64,000 nucleotides of DNA, from contig CM072339.1 of the NCBI GenBank assembly GCA_036874045.1, forward strand, positions 4,781,501-4,845,500, read 5' to 3'. Under the pieces are notes generated by a model. It saw only the letters and a program-made list of their open reading frames with translations, ran no database searches and was not told where the DNA came from. The translations under genes were made by a program, and so were the position numbers. Shown here piece after piece: positions 1 through 13,796 of the stretch; the stretch's first letter is position 1, and the number at the start of each line of letters is the position of its first letter. The DNA is from Cymodocea nodosa (lineage: Eukaryota; Streptophyta; Magnoliopsida; Alismatales; Cymodoceaceae).

Positions 1-2532
1 AATGGGAGATTTTGTAAAAGATAGAAATCTTTAACTAAAGCAGAAAATAGGGAAATGTCAAACTTTGTTTTTAAGATTGATTTAGTGACCGTATCATTAA
101 ATAAATAGTATTTTAACAATTTATTGTCCAAGTAAGGAATATACAATATCTATTCACTAGCTTGAAGGACGGGTGTTAATCTATTGTTTGTTATAAAACT
201 GTTGCATTTGTAATTGTTACGTTATAAAGGATTGTTTTTGTAATTTTCCCAATCTATATAATGACAATTTAGGGAGATTTTATGTGATCAGAAAATAAGA
301 GGAAATAAAGGAAAATGAAATGACAAAAATGTTTTTCTCACCATTTCTTATATTTATGTCAATAAAAATGAGAGGAGATGATTTTCCATTATTTTCTTTT
401 GTATTAAAGAAAACATTTAATATTATTTTCATCTCACCTGTTCAGAAATAATGGAAAATGATATTAACTTGTAATATAATAAAAAATAAATAATATATAA
501 TTATAATAAATTAAAATATAGTAATTACAATTATAATAATAAATAACATATTATAGTTATAATATATTAAAATAAATAATAACATTAATGTAATATCAAG
601 AAATATGATTATAATAATAAATAAATAATAATGTATTATAATTATAATAGATTAAAATAATAATATACAAACATCTCATTTTCTAATTTCTCGTCATTTC
701 CTATTGTACACAAATAATATTGTATTTCCTATCATATCTTGTTATTTTCATTTCTTGATATGAAATGTGCACAAACAAAATCTTACTTTACATTATATAG
801 TTTAAATGAAAACCCTTCTCTTGTCTATCATTCCCCTCTTTCTTCCACCCATTTACCCTAATTTAGGCGCCACTTGATCTTCCATTGTTGTCTTTGGTTT
901 TCCTCACAATCTCAATAATGAAGTGAGAAGGAACCGTGAGAATGAGGTGGATATTGTCCATGATTAACATGCTATAAACTTACCCACCACAGGAGAGGAC
1001 TTGTTTCACCAAAAACAATAACCTTATGGGAGAATGGGGAAGTGAAGGTGACAATGATAGGGTAGTGATTTAGTAGCAATTAATGTGACTATGCTGCTCG
1101 TCGAGATAGCCAACAACACAATGCCTACCTTAATCGATTAAGCTATTACTAGATGATGACGAAGAGAACAGACATATCATGAGCATTACTGTTTTTTCTG
1201 TTTTTACATGAGAAAAATGTAAATGCAAGCGTTTGCAACATTTTTTATGTAAGGATATTCATGATGAATGGTTGAGAATAAATCTTTCAATCATTTTTCG
1301 TATCCCTCATGCACCTCTCTTGCTCCTTATGTTGGCTTCCTCCTGCACCCCCCCCCCCCCCCCCCTTGATGCACCTCTCCTACTCTTCGTGTCTCTCTCT
1401 ATGTACTTTTCTCGTTCCTCACAGATCACCTTCCCCTCCCTCTTCCTCATGTACCTCTCTTGCTTCTCACGTTGACCTCTCTATTGCTTGCACAAACCTC
1501 CCTTCACTTCTCACACGATGCTACTTGACCTTACAATAAATTAATCTCAATGTTGCTGCCATGTTTGCTCTAACATTGCCTCAGCCATCTTGATTTTTAT
1601 GACTGAGCTCTCAACCACACACAACCTAGTACTCCTCAAACAGAAATGACTGGACCTCTCCTCTAATCTTGCTACCTCTCCCTTAATCATCCGATTCTTA
1701 TTAAACTTGAACATTACAACAAGTGAAAACGTTTTCTTTTTGCATTATCTACCACAAAACGTTTAAATCGAAACTTCGTATTCTATTGTCTGCTATGCTC
1801 TTTGGTGGTTTCCACGGTCGAACACTACTAATATAATTCATCATTCGAAAAAAAAAAGGATTGCGTGGAGAAGGTGTGGGTGGTTTGGACTATGAGATAC
1901 ATAAAAGAAAAAGGCTCATGAGCCTCGTCATTTCTCAAGGATAAATTAAAAATATTTGACGTCAAAAGCAAGTGCAGCCCAACTCACATGGGTTGGGTTA
2001 ATTTATGGTATATCCGATCATGAGAGGAAAAGATATTCTGATTGATTCGTTGATATTTTCCAAGTGATCCTTGTGTAACATTTCAATCATATAGCCATGC
2101 ACGGGGAGGAAGAAAATGCAGGGTCTCAAAAAAGAGACTCGAGTTTCTCTTATTGGTACAACATGGAAACAAATGTATGACCGTAATCAAAGAATATATA
2201 AATGAGTAAATAATAACCAAGATTATTGCAGAACCCAGGTAAAGCAAAGCAATAACAGACTATACCTAGGCTCTTCCTATGTACATAAGTCTGCAAGAAT
2301 GACTATGCTCCTTCCTATATATATATACAGTCACGACTTGCAAGCTCCATTATCATCATATATGCTTGGAATCTGGGAGCCAAGAATCGAAACTGAAATC
2401 TTCTAAACTACTCTACAAGATACAAGATTCCTCGGTCAAAAGATGAGCAGAACCAGCTGATATGAAGAACATACCCGTACAAAAGGTAAGTTCCTGATCT
2501 GTATGAACCCAGTTTATGCATTTTTCTTCATC
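1..2532. other. Intergenic 3' flank, no gene seen
   Basis: AT-rich DNA beyond the 3' end of the flippase gene. It includes an AT/ATAA-rich stretch at about 470-660, an uninterrupted run of 18 C at 1348-1365, and a pyrimidine-rich stretch at about 1300-1560. The short open frames in the pyrimidine-rich stretch are low-complexity (Pro, Ser, Leu) and show no domain. About 2200-2532 probably holds the 3' UTR of the flippase gene, but I could not place its poly(A) site. The segment around 660-790 resembles 31850-32010, so both may be remnants of the same small repeat. Confidence 0.6.
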
Positions 2533-5500
2533 TTACAATCTTAATGATTCACGTCGAGCGCTATAGCCAACCATGTTTTGCCTCACAGACTTCGCACGCA
2601 CCATGCTGGCGTACTCGGGATCATTTGCCTTTGCATCCAACCTTAACCACTGTATCATCTCATGGAGCATGGGGAAGAATCTTGTCTGAACTGCTGAAAA
2701 AGTGAAGTAGGGAATCAGAGTGCCAATCACAACAAAAAGTGTAAGGAGCCAGAAAGAAGCTGCAGGAGCACAAGCTTCTACGAAGACCATGAAGGCATTT
2801 GTTGTTATGGTTGGTGTAATGGCGCCATAGGCCAGCAGGAAGAGATACCATAAAGCTACGCCTCCCCAAATTGCTATGTGTTGCACTAAGGTGAAATATT
2901 TGACAAAGATAGCCATTTGAACATTCACCACCCACACAACACATGTGTACATTGCAACCCCAAGAATGTCTGCCCCTACAGTTTCACCACCTTCCCTGAA
3001 TGCTTGGTGTTGATATGCAGATATGCAGAAGAAGAAGATGGTCACAGCATTAAAGATACCAAGAATCATCCAGCCAAGGATCCGGACCCATTTAAAAAGA
3101 AGATTTTGAATGCCTTCTTGATATAGTAGAGGGAACTGCAGTTTAGAATCTACCATTAGTTAATGGATAAAATGCAGTAAAAAGACTTCAGAACTGAAGA
3201 TATGTTAGATTTTGTGGCTGTACCTTCAGGCAGTACTTTGGTGAAACATCTTGGTCAAATACTCCCAAGGCCAGCACAGCAAGCGATGTGAAGAACAAAT
3301 TATATGTTGACATGAACCAATCATTATATGCAGGTTGTGCAGAGAATGAGGTGTATGCTTCATACAAAAAAATAGTCACACCAAAAGTGATGTTCTTGTA
3401 GAAGAAATAGCATATCTGCAAAATCAACAAAAAGGAACAAGAGGATTAGCACATAAATGTGAGATAGTGCATCACAACTACAAGAACAAAAAATAAGCAC
3501 ATACCATTGATGAGATCCTTCGATAACACCAGTGTCCATGCACAAGCAGTAAACGTTCCAGATATCTAAACTGAGCAATGGCAATGTCACTTGCCATAAC
3601 AGCCTGAAAATTTTGCGTTAGGGTTTATGAAATGTAACTGCATGGAAGTGTTTAAAATGTTTATCCATAGTATATCTTTGGAAATCTGAGTGCACCATAA
3701 AATGAAATTTCTTTCAAAAAAAATAAAGGGAAATCTCCAAAACACACCTGCATTCCTTCAAATCCACTAATTCCAATTCCTATATCTGCTTCTTGAAGCA
3801 TTCCAACGTCATTGGCCCCATCACCAATGCCTAACGTTGTTTTACCCGTTCCTAACTTGACTAGTCTTGTAACCTGCATGATGTGGTAAATACCTAATTA
3901 ATATCAAATTATTAATGTACAACAACACACACTAAATCAAAGTGCAAACCAACTAGATGTAAGGAAAAATGGAAAAGATAACTTACAAGAGCTTTTTGCT
4001 TGGGGGATGAACGACAGCAAATGACAGAGGCACATGCAGTAGCCAATGCCAGAAACATGTCTTTGACATCATCCATCAAAGCAAATGCAAGTGATTTTCC
4101 ATCAATTATAAGGGCAAATGCTTCATTACTAGATGAAGTAACAAGTTTTATCCCCTCATTTATTTGGCGAGTAACATTGGCTTTAGATGCCTGAAATATC
4201 AAAAGAATAATCAGAGAGAATGAATGAAGCCAAGTGGAATGACAGAATGTTATATCCATAGATTTGCAAACGTAAGAAGTATAGGAGGATTTCTATGACA
4301 AAGCACTTTAAAAAATCTGATCCTGCCTTCGCACAAGGAACATAAATAGTTTCAGCATTATGACCACAGATACAGATTATTTTTTGAGTTAGTGCAAATG
4401 CAAATTCCTTGTATACAGAGATGATAAATAATTTTAAGTTATCAAGGTTTGCAAATGAAAAAAATTACTATTTCACAAATGTTATCATGACAGAATGATT
4501 CCAGTAATAATTCACAGTACAGGCAAAATACCACTTAACATATTCTTCATGCTCACTACTAACTTGAATGCCAACTTTAAGTCTTCGTGATTTATTCATA
4601 AACCACAGGAACAATTTCAAACAATCATTAATGCCAGGAAAATAAACTTGAGGAAGGCTACCTTGGCAATGGCATCCTTGTTTCCTTCTTTCTCCAAGGC
4701 TTTAATTTCTGTTGAATCTAAAGAAACAAGTATCTGTTTCATTCCTTGTCTCAGTAGACTACAAGCAAAACTGCAATATGCGTAATTAAGCTAGTAGTAA
4801 GACAAGTGAATTGTAGGTTATACAACGATTAAGTAGTAGCTTAAAAAATCATGGCCATACTAAAATTAATACCCAATGTTGATAGCAGTCTCCATCTTAT
4901 CTCCAGTTAGGACCCAAATCTTGATTCCAGCTTGAGCAAGTTTGTCGATACAATCAGGAACCTGACATAAATAATATTAGAAGGCTGATTTACAAGAAAA
5001 AGTTCATATCAAATTATTTATTTATATTTGCACTACTCACGCCAGCCTGCAGTTTGTCCTCTACAGCCGTGGCACCAAGAAGTACCAAGTCCTTTTCCAT
5101 CATCTCTGCAGCAGCAGCAATCTTTCCCTCTCGATCTGCACTAACAGAGGTCTTTGCCTCTATATATCTCTTGTTGAATTCAACATATTCTTCTTCGTCA
5201 AGTTCACGATATGCCAATACCAAGGTTCTAAGACCAGCATCAGCATACTCATTTATATGCTCCCTCGTTTCTTCCTCAAATCTCCTATTTGTCCCAAGCA
5301 GATCGAACATAACACTGTTGATATTAATCCAGAGAGAGAAGGAATGCAGTTAAGATCAGGGACATATATAAAGACCAAAATCTGTAGCCGTTTCATTTAC
5401 ACTGCAATGAGTAGTTTGCAAGCATCATAGAAAACACACACCTGTCAGCGCCTTTGCAAAGTAGCAACAATTTGCCATCCTCGGCTTTAACAATAACAGA

Positions 5501-7604
5501 CATCCGCTTCCTCGTGCTGTTGAACTCTAAAATATTCAAAAGCTTATATTCCCTGCTATATGTAAAGAAGACATCTATAAGTGCCCCAAGCAATATGATT
5601 AAAAACAAAAATACAGAGAACTATAAGATATTGAAAGTCCCATCCTAAAAAGCATTTGATCAACCAATATGCCAAACAAGTAGAAATATTGAAGTAACTT
5701 TATAAAACTGCAAGAAAAAGAAAGACCTTTCAATTGTCATTCCCGAAGAAGGATCCAGCTCATGAACTGAGACGCTTGTCTGTGTCCTCTGGAAAAATTC
5801 AAAGCCTAATTCCCTTGCTGCAACAACAAAGGCTGCCTCATCCGGTGATTCAGCTTCATAAGATACTTTGCGGGAATTGTCATCAATTTCTGGTATCACA
5901 GTGTGACAGACTGATAATACTTGAAAGAAAATTTGAATGACATCTGAATGAGGCTCTCCAACCCAATTGCCATCCATAACACGTTCATCCTTGAAGTTGA
6001 AACCCTTCACAGCAGGACCTTTAGTCACATGATCATTATCTTCAGTTCCATTTCCAGAATATAACGGTGATCTATTTTTTCGGGCCACTGCTCTCTCAAC
6101 TTCAGTAACTCCAAGACCATATGCTGTCCCAGCAATAGAACACTTCATGAATTCCATGGAGTTACATGTCAAAGTCCCAGTTTTATCAGTAAGAATAGTG
6201 TCAACCAGACCAAGTTCCTCATTCAAGTTAGATGTACGAGCATGTGCTGGTTTGTCAGCCTCCTCGTAGTACATGTTGATATCTTGGTTGATAAACATGC
6301 TTTGCAAAACTTTAACTATCTCGATGGATATATACAAAGAGATGGGAATGAAGTAGCCATACAAAATCATTGCTGACAAGAAATGGAAAAATCCAGCAGC
6401 GGCTGACTTTTCAGGATTAAAGAAAATGGTGGTGTCATCAGGTCTAAGATACCACCGCTTCAATTTACCACTGCTAATGTCCTCATCAGTTATGACTCCG
6501 AAGAATATTGATCCAAGAACTGATAAGAAGACCATGAAAGAGAGCAGAACGTAGATAATCTTATCCATCTTTCTCTCTATGGAACTTCTCTTGGATGGTG
6601 GAGTTGTGGCATTTTGCATTACTTTGGTATCATGACCAGTAAAAACCACAGCTCCATAAACATATTCCGTGTTTCGAAGTTTTGAGTCCCTAAGAAGAAG
6701 TTGCTGAGGAGAAAGTGGATATTGTTGCTCTTCATAATCCATGGTTCCCACAAAAGAATAAAGATTGGCATTTGGGTCTTCACATTTAACTACAGCTTTA
6801 AATTGACAAATGCTAGAATCACTCTGTAAGCTTGAGGTCACATCTAGTGCTTGCTTTACCTTCAAATTTGTCTCACCATCGAGATTCATGGTCTCAACAT
6901 AGCAAACACCATCATCAAAGCTTGAGGAAAGTAAGATTAGGTCTGCTGGGAAGTAGTTGTCCTTCTCTACCTTTACTACGTCCCCAACTCTAAGGTTCTT
7001 CCATTCAGTAGAATTAAAAGTACCATCACCTTGGTGTACTTCAGTCTTTCGGTTGTTCACTTCATTATCCTAAAAGTTAAATTAGCCAATCAGACTAGCA
7101 TTCAATCATTGAAATGGGAACAGATAGGAAACAGTTGAAAAATAAGGCACTACAGAAGAGAGAAGAATCAAAAAATTACTGTCAGATTGTACCAATTGAT
7201 AGATAGGATACCTGTTGCCTCCGCCTCCAATCTTCAAGGGCTTCCTTGAGCATGGTAGCAGTAATCACCAAAACCAGGGGTAAAATGGCACTGACAGGAG
7301 TGAAGGGTGACAATGGTGTGAAGGAGAGGATGCCTGAGATGAGAAAATATATATTTGCAACCCTCCTGAACTGCTCGTACAATGACTTGGGGAAGAAATT
7401 GATCAAAGTGTACTTCGTGGTAGAAATATGGTTCACCCCGTAGTTGAGGCTAGTGGCCTCAAAGCAATCGGGTTCGTTTAGGAAAGCAACGCGGGAGTAC
7501 CCAGGACCTCCGACCTGGCTGTGATCCTCCTGGAACGAGGGTCGCACACATCCGAACGAATATATTTTGCTCAGAAGCAATTTCCTCCTTCTCCCCCTCG
7601 CCAT
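2533..7604 (-). CDS. P4-type ATPase, phospholipid flippase (ALA9/ALA10-like)
   Basis: P4 ATPases use ATP to move phospholipids from the outer to the cytosolic leaflet of plasma or Golgi/endosome membranes, usually with a CDC50/ALIS beta subunit. I assembled eleven exons by GT/AG sites and frame: 7212-7604, 5727-7069, 5442-5552, 5041-5314, 4873-4961, 4662-4770, 3987-4190, 3748-3873, 3505-3603, 3224-3415 and 2533-3135. The joined frame has no stop, is 3543 bp long and encodes 1180 residues, the usual family length. Visible motifs are the actuator DGET at about 195-198, the P4-specific PISL at about 373-376, the phosphorylated Asp in DKTGTLT at about 426, SPDEAA in the nucleotide domain, CKGAD at the end of exon 3, and GDGAND at about 858-863. 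Membrane segments of the C-terminal flippase domain fill exons 10-11. The start is the first ATG (MARGRRRK), followed by a SKIYSF segment typical of this clade. All catalytic motifs are intact, so the gene looks functional. Assignment to the ALA4-ALA12 group is by remembered family similarity; the exact orthologue is not settled. Confidence 0.95.
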
Positions 7605-8665
7605 CTATACAACTTTTCTCGACCCAGACACCAAGTTCCGGTAAAAAATAAGTTTTTCTACGGATGGTTATCTCTCAGCTCAAAGTACTGCAAATTCAGA
7701 AGCAATAAACCCGAAGAACTTCAAATGAGATTGTGAAAGCTCAAATTCAGAAGTGGGAAATTGAAAATCCTTTATTCTCATAGATCTTGAAGAAAGGTAC
7801 TTGACCATTGTGTGCAGATTGCATTTTCTTTGCAGTAAAGCAAACAAACAAAAATGAACAATGTTTTCCAACCAGGAATCTCCGATTTCCTACCAGTAAA
7901 TCAAAGCGAAGGAACAGAGCATGATCGCCCAACAACCATACCAAGCAGGAAAAATAACACAATACAGAAAAACTCGAACTTATCACGTCATTATACCCAG
8001 AAAACAAATTAACAAAGTGCACACCTTTCCACCTCCCAGCCTTGTCCAGAAGCAGCCAGTGAAATAAAGGGCAGTCCGTCCAATATACGCTCGACCAAGT
8101 ACGCCTCACCCTGTCGGCAACGTGCTGACGAGGATATATAGCAGAGGAGAAGAGTATGTGGAGGGAACGGAACGCCTCGAGTTCGATGTACCCATGACTT
8201 CGGAAGAAAGGGGGGATGTTTCTTCCCTTGACTGCATCATTGGTGGCGGCGGCAACAATGGCAGCAACCAGAAAGAAGGAAAACCACGAAAATGTCATGT
8301 TCACGAAATCAACGCGTGGAAAACCGATTTTCCATTTTCTCGTGTAGCGTTTGGTGCAGAGAACGGTCGTCTGTTCCAGAAGGTCAAAATCTCAAATAAT
8401 CGACTGGGGACGAATTCTTTTTCCTCTCCCTCTCATGGCCTTCCTCTTCCTTTCCTCGTTGCTTCCGCCGGTGACCCACACATGTCGTCATCTGTGTCTT
8501 TTCCGGTTAAGATTTCTCACATCACGACCACGAATTTCGACTTTTGCGTATTGGATCTTAAATTCACAATTCAAATAATAATAAGATATTTTTTATTATC
8601 TTTATGCATGATTTTGTCTCTTACCAATAGTTTTTTTTTTTTTTTTTTTCCAACCTCGAGTATAA
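7605..8665 (-). promoter_or_regulatory. 5' leader and promoter region of the flippase gene
   Basis: This is the 1.06 kb upstream of the start codon. A TATATA-type motif at 8133-8140 reads CTATATAT on the minus strand and would place transcription start near 8100. A donor-like site near 8111 and an acceptor-like site (TTTGCAG) near 7697 would allow an intron in the 5' UTR, but this is speculative. A run of about 21 T lies at 8629-8649. The open frames here on either strand have no domain content and are treated as chance. Confidence 0.35.
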
Positions 8666-9220
8666 AACAACGCAAAGAATTCCTCGTTTGTTTTCAACTA
8701 TTCAAGGAGGTCTGACGTTTATGATTGTTATATATATATGATTCAAATCCACTTATATTCACGATGAAACGTACTTAATTTTTATTTCAAATTTACCTTA
8801 TTGTGTGCATATATGAGTTATATATATCGGGTGGTTTTTCCTATTTCTTAAGGTAGGGAATCAAATAAAGATCAATCTAGCTCTTTTTTCCCCCTTTGAA
8901 ATGCACCCGTGGAACCTTCTTGTAGAATGTGATCAAATAAGATTTCTAGCAACATAAATTTCTAAGTCTTTTTGTTCTATTTTTCTAAGCATGTTAGATT
9001 TTTTATTTAGGTTAGAATTAATCCCAAATCTTATCCCTAACAATTAATGGATGTGGATCAACTCTACCACCCCACTATCTTCGGCTAAAATTCTTATAGA
9101 TCAATAATAAAATTACAAATTATAAAAGTTATAAATACTTTTACACTATCTTTGGATATATAATTACTAGTTTGTTGTGTGCACAATCCTCCTCGATGAC
9201 TTCAAATCCAACCTACACGT
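8666..9220. repeat. Left copy of a 0.56-kb direct repeat
   Basis: This segment matches 29379-29954 in the same orientation over its whole length, by eye at roughly 85-90% identity. Both start at an AAAGAATTCCTC block, pass a TA microsatellite that is longer in the right copy, and end at CCAACCT followed by CGT. The two copies bracket the nested retrotransposons. Removing the copia element would leave only about 0.65 kb between them. They could therefore be the long terminal repeats of a small internal-deleted element, or a segmental duplication. I see no primer-binding site next to either copy. Confidence 0.6.
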
Positions 9221-9668
9221 CTTGTCATAAGGTTTTTTTCGAAGATTAATGAAATCCTTGTCGACACTAGCAAACTTGTTCTTTGTTCAACCTATCTTGG
9301 TATTCCTTAGTTGAAAAGTTAGTGGTCATTCTACCACCAATGAAGTTTCACACGTAGCTTACATCCTTTTACGTCTTCATTTTTACCCTCAATGAGTCCT
9401 TTGTTGCATAAAGTAGCATCTATCTCTACTCCACTCACTCGAGCCCTTTTATAGATACAACTCACATTTAAGAGTCTCATCTTTTGAGCTTTGCAATTAC
9501 TCCATGGTATGACACTTTATTTTCTTCGACATCACTTCAATGGTACTTTCTCACTACCATGTGTTGGCATTGCTTGCTAACTAGTGTGTCTCTTCACAAC
9601 CCCAACTACGCATTAGCTTCTTTTGTCAATCGATATATTGCTTCGTTATTTTGATTTTCAGTCACTTG
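9221..9668. other. Interval between direct repeat and copia element, nothing recognised
   Basis: A 448-bp interval without a convincing reading frame. It ends at ACTTG (9664-9668), the left target duplication of the copia element. It should once have been continuous with 29182-29378. Together these would form the inside of whatever element or duplication the flanking direct repeats belong to. Confidence 0.35.
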
Positions 9669-11260
9669 TGTTAAGATCAAATGACACATTAGAGGGGATG
9701 TAAATAATGTCCTAATAAGTTTTAATTACTTTTAAAAATTTCAGAAGCTGTTGACACTAATGAATCATAATTAAAATAATTCAATGAACAATAAACAATC
9801 ACACAAATAAAAGGAACACAAATGATTTATAGCAGTTCTCCAAACAAGTAGTCCACTCCTAAAGGCTCCAACCTTGAGAATTCAATAAGTGTTTTTCAAG
9901 GTTAAACACAAACATTAGTCTTGTTACTTTTATAGGTTAAGCAGCAACCTTACAAATGTTATTTTTCCTAGGCTTAACAATAACTCTACACAAAGCACCA
10001 ACCTTATGCACTTAAGACCCTAATCTTGAATAAGTAAAGTCACACACTTCACTCTATTCACTAAGGCTCCAACCTTGTGAAAGTATACTTACAGTACCCC
10101 TATAAGTTAAGGTTTTCAAAAGTAGAAAATAAACAATTCAACATAGGAGTACAAGACTCAATATGATTAAAACACAAAATAGAAAACTCCTTGTTTGAAT
10201 GTTGATGATTGAAAATTTCAGGAGAAATTTGGATGAATCTGCATGATTGAATCTTTAATAGTTATTGTAGGAAAAGTCTTTCAATTCTTTAGAAAAATTC
10301 TTCAATATGCTTGAGCTTGATCCTTTTTAGAAAATTACTTCAGTAGTTGCAAGATCTATTCTTTTCTCTCTTAATTCTCTCTTCTCTATTTTGTCTATTC
10401 TATAATCTAATTTTCTATTCTTCTACAAGTTTCTTAATCATGAAATTACTCTATATTCATCAAATTCTATGTGCAGTACTTAATTTCTAAGCATAATTGG
10501 TAATCTTCAAATCAGGTCTACAATAAGGATAATATCTTTCCAAAACAGTAATATATCATATAACAGTAGTAGAAATACTAAGTTAAGATGCATCGTATAC
10601 TTTTAGAAAAATAGAAAAGACATTTCAAATACTTTCAGTAAAAATTGAAACCTTTCAATTGAAACCTTCTAAAAAACAAAACTTAAGTTATGCGTTAAGA
10701 ATATGACATATGTCATTCTATAAACAATAAAATAAAATGCTCTCTAAATGTTTCAAATGAAACCATCCGATAAAACAGTGAAACCCTCTAATTTTGAATA
10801 ATATTTCAATGACTTTCAAAAAAAACATTCTAAAGGATTGAAATTGAACTCATTGATAGGTAAAAACTATTTCGAATACTTTTAAGTGAAACCATCCGAA
10901 AATGAAAAGCATTTTGATGACTTTCAAAACAAACATTCTGGAAGCTTAAAACTAAAGTTCACCAATAGTTAAAAAATATTTTGGATACTTTCTAATGAAA
11001 CTATTTTAAAATGAAGTGTAAAACTAAAACCTTCTAATTGACCTAGGATTTCAATGACTTCTAGTGAAACTCTCCAATTGTGTACCTAAGGAGAAATGAA
11101 ACATTTCAAAACCTATTTTCAAAGGTTTGCAATAATAATACTGAATAAAAAATAATTAGGCAATAATAGTTAAATTAAAGGTAAGTTCTAAAACATTTTA
11201 TTAATGATAATTACTCAGTTTTTCATCATCAAAATTGAACTTATAAATAAATAACTAACA
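9669..11260 (-). repeat. 3' LTR of the copia element
   Basis: A 1592-bp repeat matching 27627-29181 nearly end to end. Many differences between the two LTRs are transitions, as expected for an old, methylated insertion. The purine tract that primes plus-strand synthesis lies just inside it, about 11300-11313, reading AAAGGGGGAGA on the sense strand. Confidence 0.88.
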
Positions 11261-11689
11261 ATCTCACTTTTTTGATAATAACAAAACATTCAACATAAAT
11301 ATTCTCCCCCTTTGTCATAATTAAAAAGGATAATAGCATTGCAAAGAATATTCAAAATGGTATACAATCAAAATTTTATTGCAAATACAATGGAGATATA
11401 CATGATGTAGAAGTAAATACATAAGTTCAAATAATTATATAGAATCAAAAATTAGTAGACAATCATTACATAAGTTCTTGAATTAAAGTATCCTTCTCTC
11501 TTAAAGTTTGTTCTAAATGAGCAATTTAGTCTAATAACAATTGATTATGTTGAAGTAATTGCTCATTTTGATGTAGGAGAGAAGTAGAACTATCTACAAG
11601 TTGAGAAGAAGGTATATGGTTATGGGAAGTCTACTCAGCAACTGAATCAAACTATCTAAAGATAGTAAAATTATTCCAAAAATATATGT
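11261..11689 (-). other. 3' internal end of the copia element with purine tract
   Basis: Non-coding sequence between the 3' LTR and the inserted solo LTR. It holds the purine tract near 11300-11313 and AT-rich sequence. Its continuation beyond the insertion is at 22228 onward. The last five bases, TATGT (11685-11689), pair with TCTGT at 22228-22232 as an imperfect target duplication of the inserted LTR. Confidence 0.6.
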
Positions 11690-11858
11690 TGTTAGGATCG
11701 AATGACTCACTAGAGGGGGGTAAATGGCGATCTATGTGTAATTTTAACTCTTTTCAAAACTTAGCTAATTGATTTGATTAGTAAGTAAGCATAAGTATTA
11801 AATAAACATGCACAGCAGTACTAAATAATTGATATACAAGAATTTTTAGGTGGTTCAC

Positions 11859-13796
11859 TGTTTGGGTTTTCCCAGCACTACACTAGAAAAACTTGGATTT
11901 GTTACTTCCATTTTTACTTAGTTAATTTATCTTTATGCCTATTCTTTCTTTTAGAAGTAAACAAACAACCTTTAATACAATTTAGATATTAATTCCAATT
12001 TGTACTTTAACTACAAGTGTACAGTGTCTATTGTATCAGTGTGCAAGTACAGGTCGATCCCACAGGGAATTGCTGACGAATTTAAGAAATGTTTGATTGT
12101 GAACAATTCAAATTTATATTCAATAAGTACTCCGTTAAGTTACAGTTAACTCAACGGAATAAGTTCATTGAGTTATGGCTAACTCAACGGACTATCCTCG
12201 TGGACTTAAGTTAACTCCACGAGCCTGTCTCTTCTTTATAATACTGCTATTTACAGAGGAATTCAGCCAACCATTAGGCGATTCCACAGATTGTAAATAA
12301 CATCAATTAAGCTTTTTAATGCTATTTAACATTGGATTTATCATTAAGCAATACTAACATTCAGATGATTCAAACAGTAACCATTAAAATCTTTAAGTTT
12401 TTTGTACGAACCAATTTCAGTAAACTGTAAAATTAAAACTAACATAAAACAATCATAAAACTGATATAGATAACATTAATCACGATACAACACAAACAAT
12501 ACAACACTCAAATACAACATACAAACAAAGATAAATTGTTTTTGGTAATTTTGTTTTTGATATGAACATGGAAATGAGCGAAAGGTGAAATGTAAAGTAA
12601 TCTCACTTGACAGTAAATACTTCCGACACTACTTGCAACACGGTTACACCACTGAAAATTAAACCACTTACAATTCTGTCTCCTCTCCCTATAGAATCGC
12701 GAGTCCAGAATTGCAAGATGATCTCCTCTTCAACATACAGGCATCAACCCGAAGCCAAGGCTAAAAGCTTTACGATCTCCTGAAATATGAGTCGGCGCTT
12801 GGTGAAAATGGCTTCCCTTCCCACGACGCGATCACTCCTCACAGTGGTTGTCAAGCACTGTGTTTGGCTTGGAATTGACTCGACATCAGGCAAGTATCCT
12901 CACAGACCTCCGATGATTGGTGATTATGGTGGTGATACGATGGTTGGTGTGATACTTCGGAGAATTGTCGATATTGTCTGCAGAAAGCTCGGTGCTCCTC
13001 CTCTGTATACACTGCCCTCCATCAATCACACACTTTCTTTTTTTTTCTTCTTTTCTTTTATATTTCTTCAGTAGTAACTGCTTCTGCTTGAATGATCGGT
13101 TGGATTTCCTTCTTTCAGATCAACGGCGATGATTTCTTTCTCCCTGTGCGATTGAATTCCTGCGTGATACGTGCAAACATGGTTTTTCCTTCCAACTGTC
13201 TGTTCCTACAACCGCTATAGTGGCATTTTGGAAAATAACTATAAAATACATGCAATAAAGAAATAAGCCGCTAACCTAACGCGTTACCTTAGTGTATATT
13301 CATGTAACTCAACGCATACAGTTATGCTAACTTAACTAGTTATAACTTAAGTAAATCTACCAGCTCTCGACACATGTCAGCAGTAGTTTAAACATAAAAT
13401 AACATTTCAGAGAGTTACAGGTATAACTATCCGATGCTCAGATGCATTTTCAGATAGCTATAGCTAACTCACCGAAAATTCACTTAAGACATTCATTCTG
13501 GTTTCGACACGTGTACATTTGGAAATAATAAAATATTCTCTCTAAACATAACTGTTCAGCAATTTAAACATAACTATTCGAAATATCAGAAAATTCGAAT
13601 ACTTAAGAATTTCACAGCTTGTAACTTACCGACAGTTCATAAATATACTAAATTAACATTAATTCCCTAAAATTAAGTAGATTCTTCAATTAAAGCATAT
13701 AATAGTGCAATTATAACATAATGGCTTAATTCTCATATGATAAGCTAAATATTATGTAATTAACCATTAATAATATGCACTTTTTCATTCTAAACA
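11859..13796 (-). repeat. 3' LTR of element A
   Basis: 1938 bp. The sense-strand TATA box is at about 13055-13066 (AATATAAAAG), which gives a U3 of about 0.73 kb and an R/U5 of about 1.2 kb. A trio of short hairpins lies at 12131-12223, and the conserved GATCCCACAGGGAATTG block is at about 12056-12072. The antisense open frame at 12787-13074 recurs in the other LTRs. Differences from the 5' LTR in the hairpin block are almost all C/T or G/A. Confidence 0.88.

Noticed and set aside
1233-1539. Pro/Leu/Ser-rich short frames
   Set aside because: Low-complexity translation of a pyrimidine-rich stretch and the C run.
8122-8715. 197-residue + strand frame upstream of the flippase gene
   Set aside because: It lies opposite the likely promoter and leader, ends in poly-T-encoded Phe, and has no domain.
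12787-13074. LTR frame MSRRLVKMASLP... as a gene
   Set aside because: It is antisense to the element, breaks at different points in different copies, and has no known domain. It is kept as a finding only.
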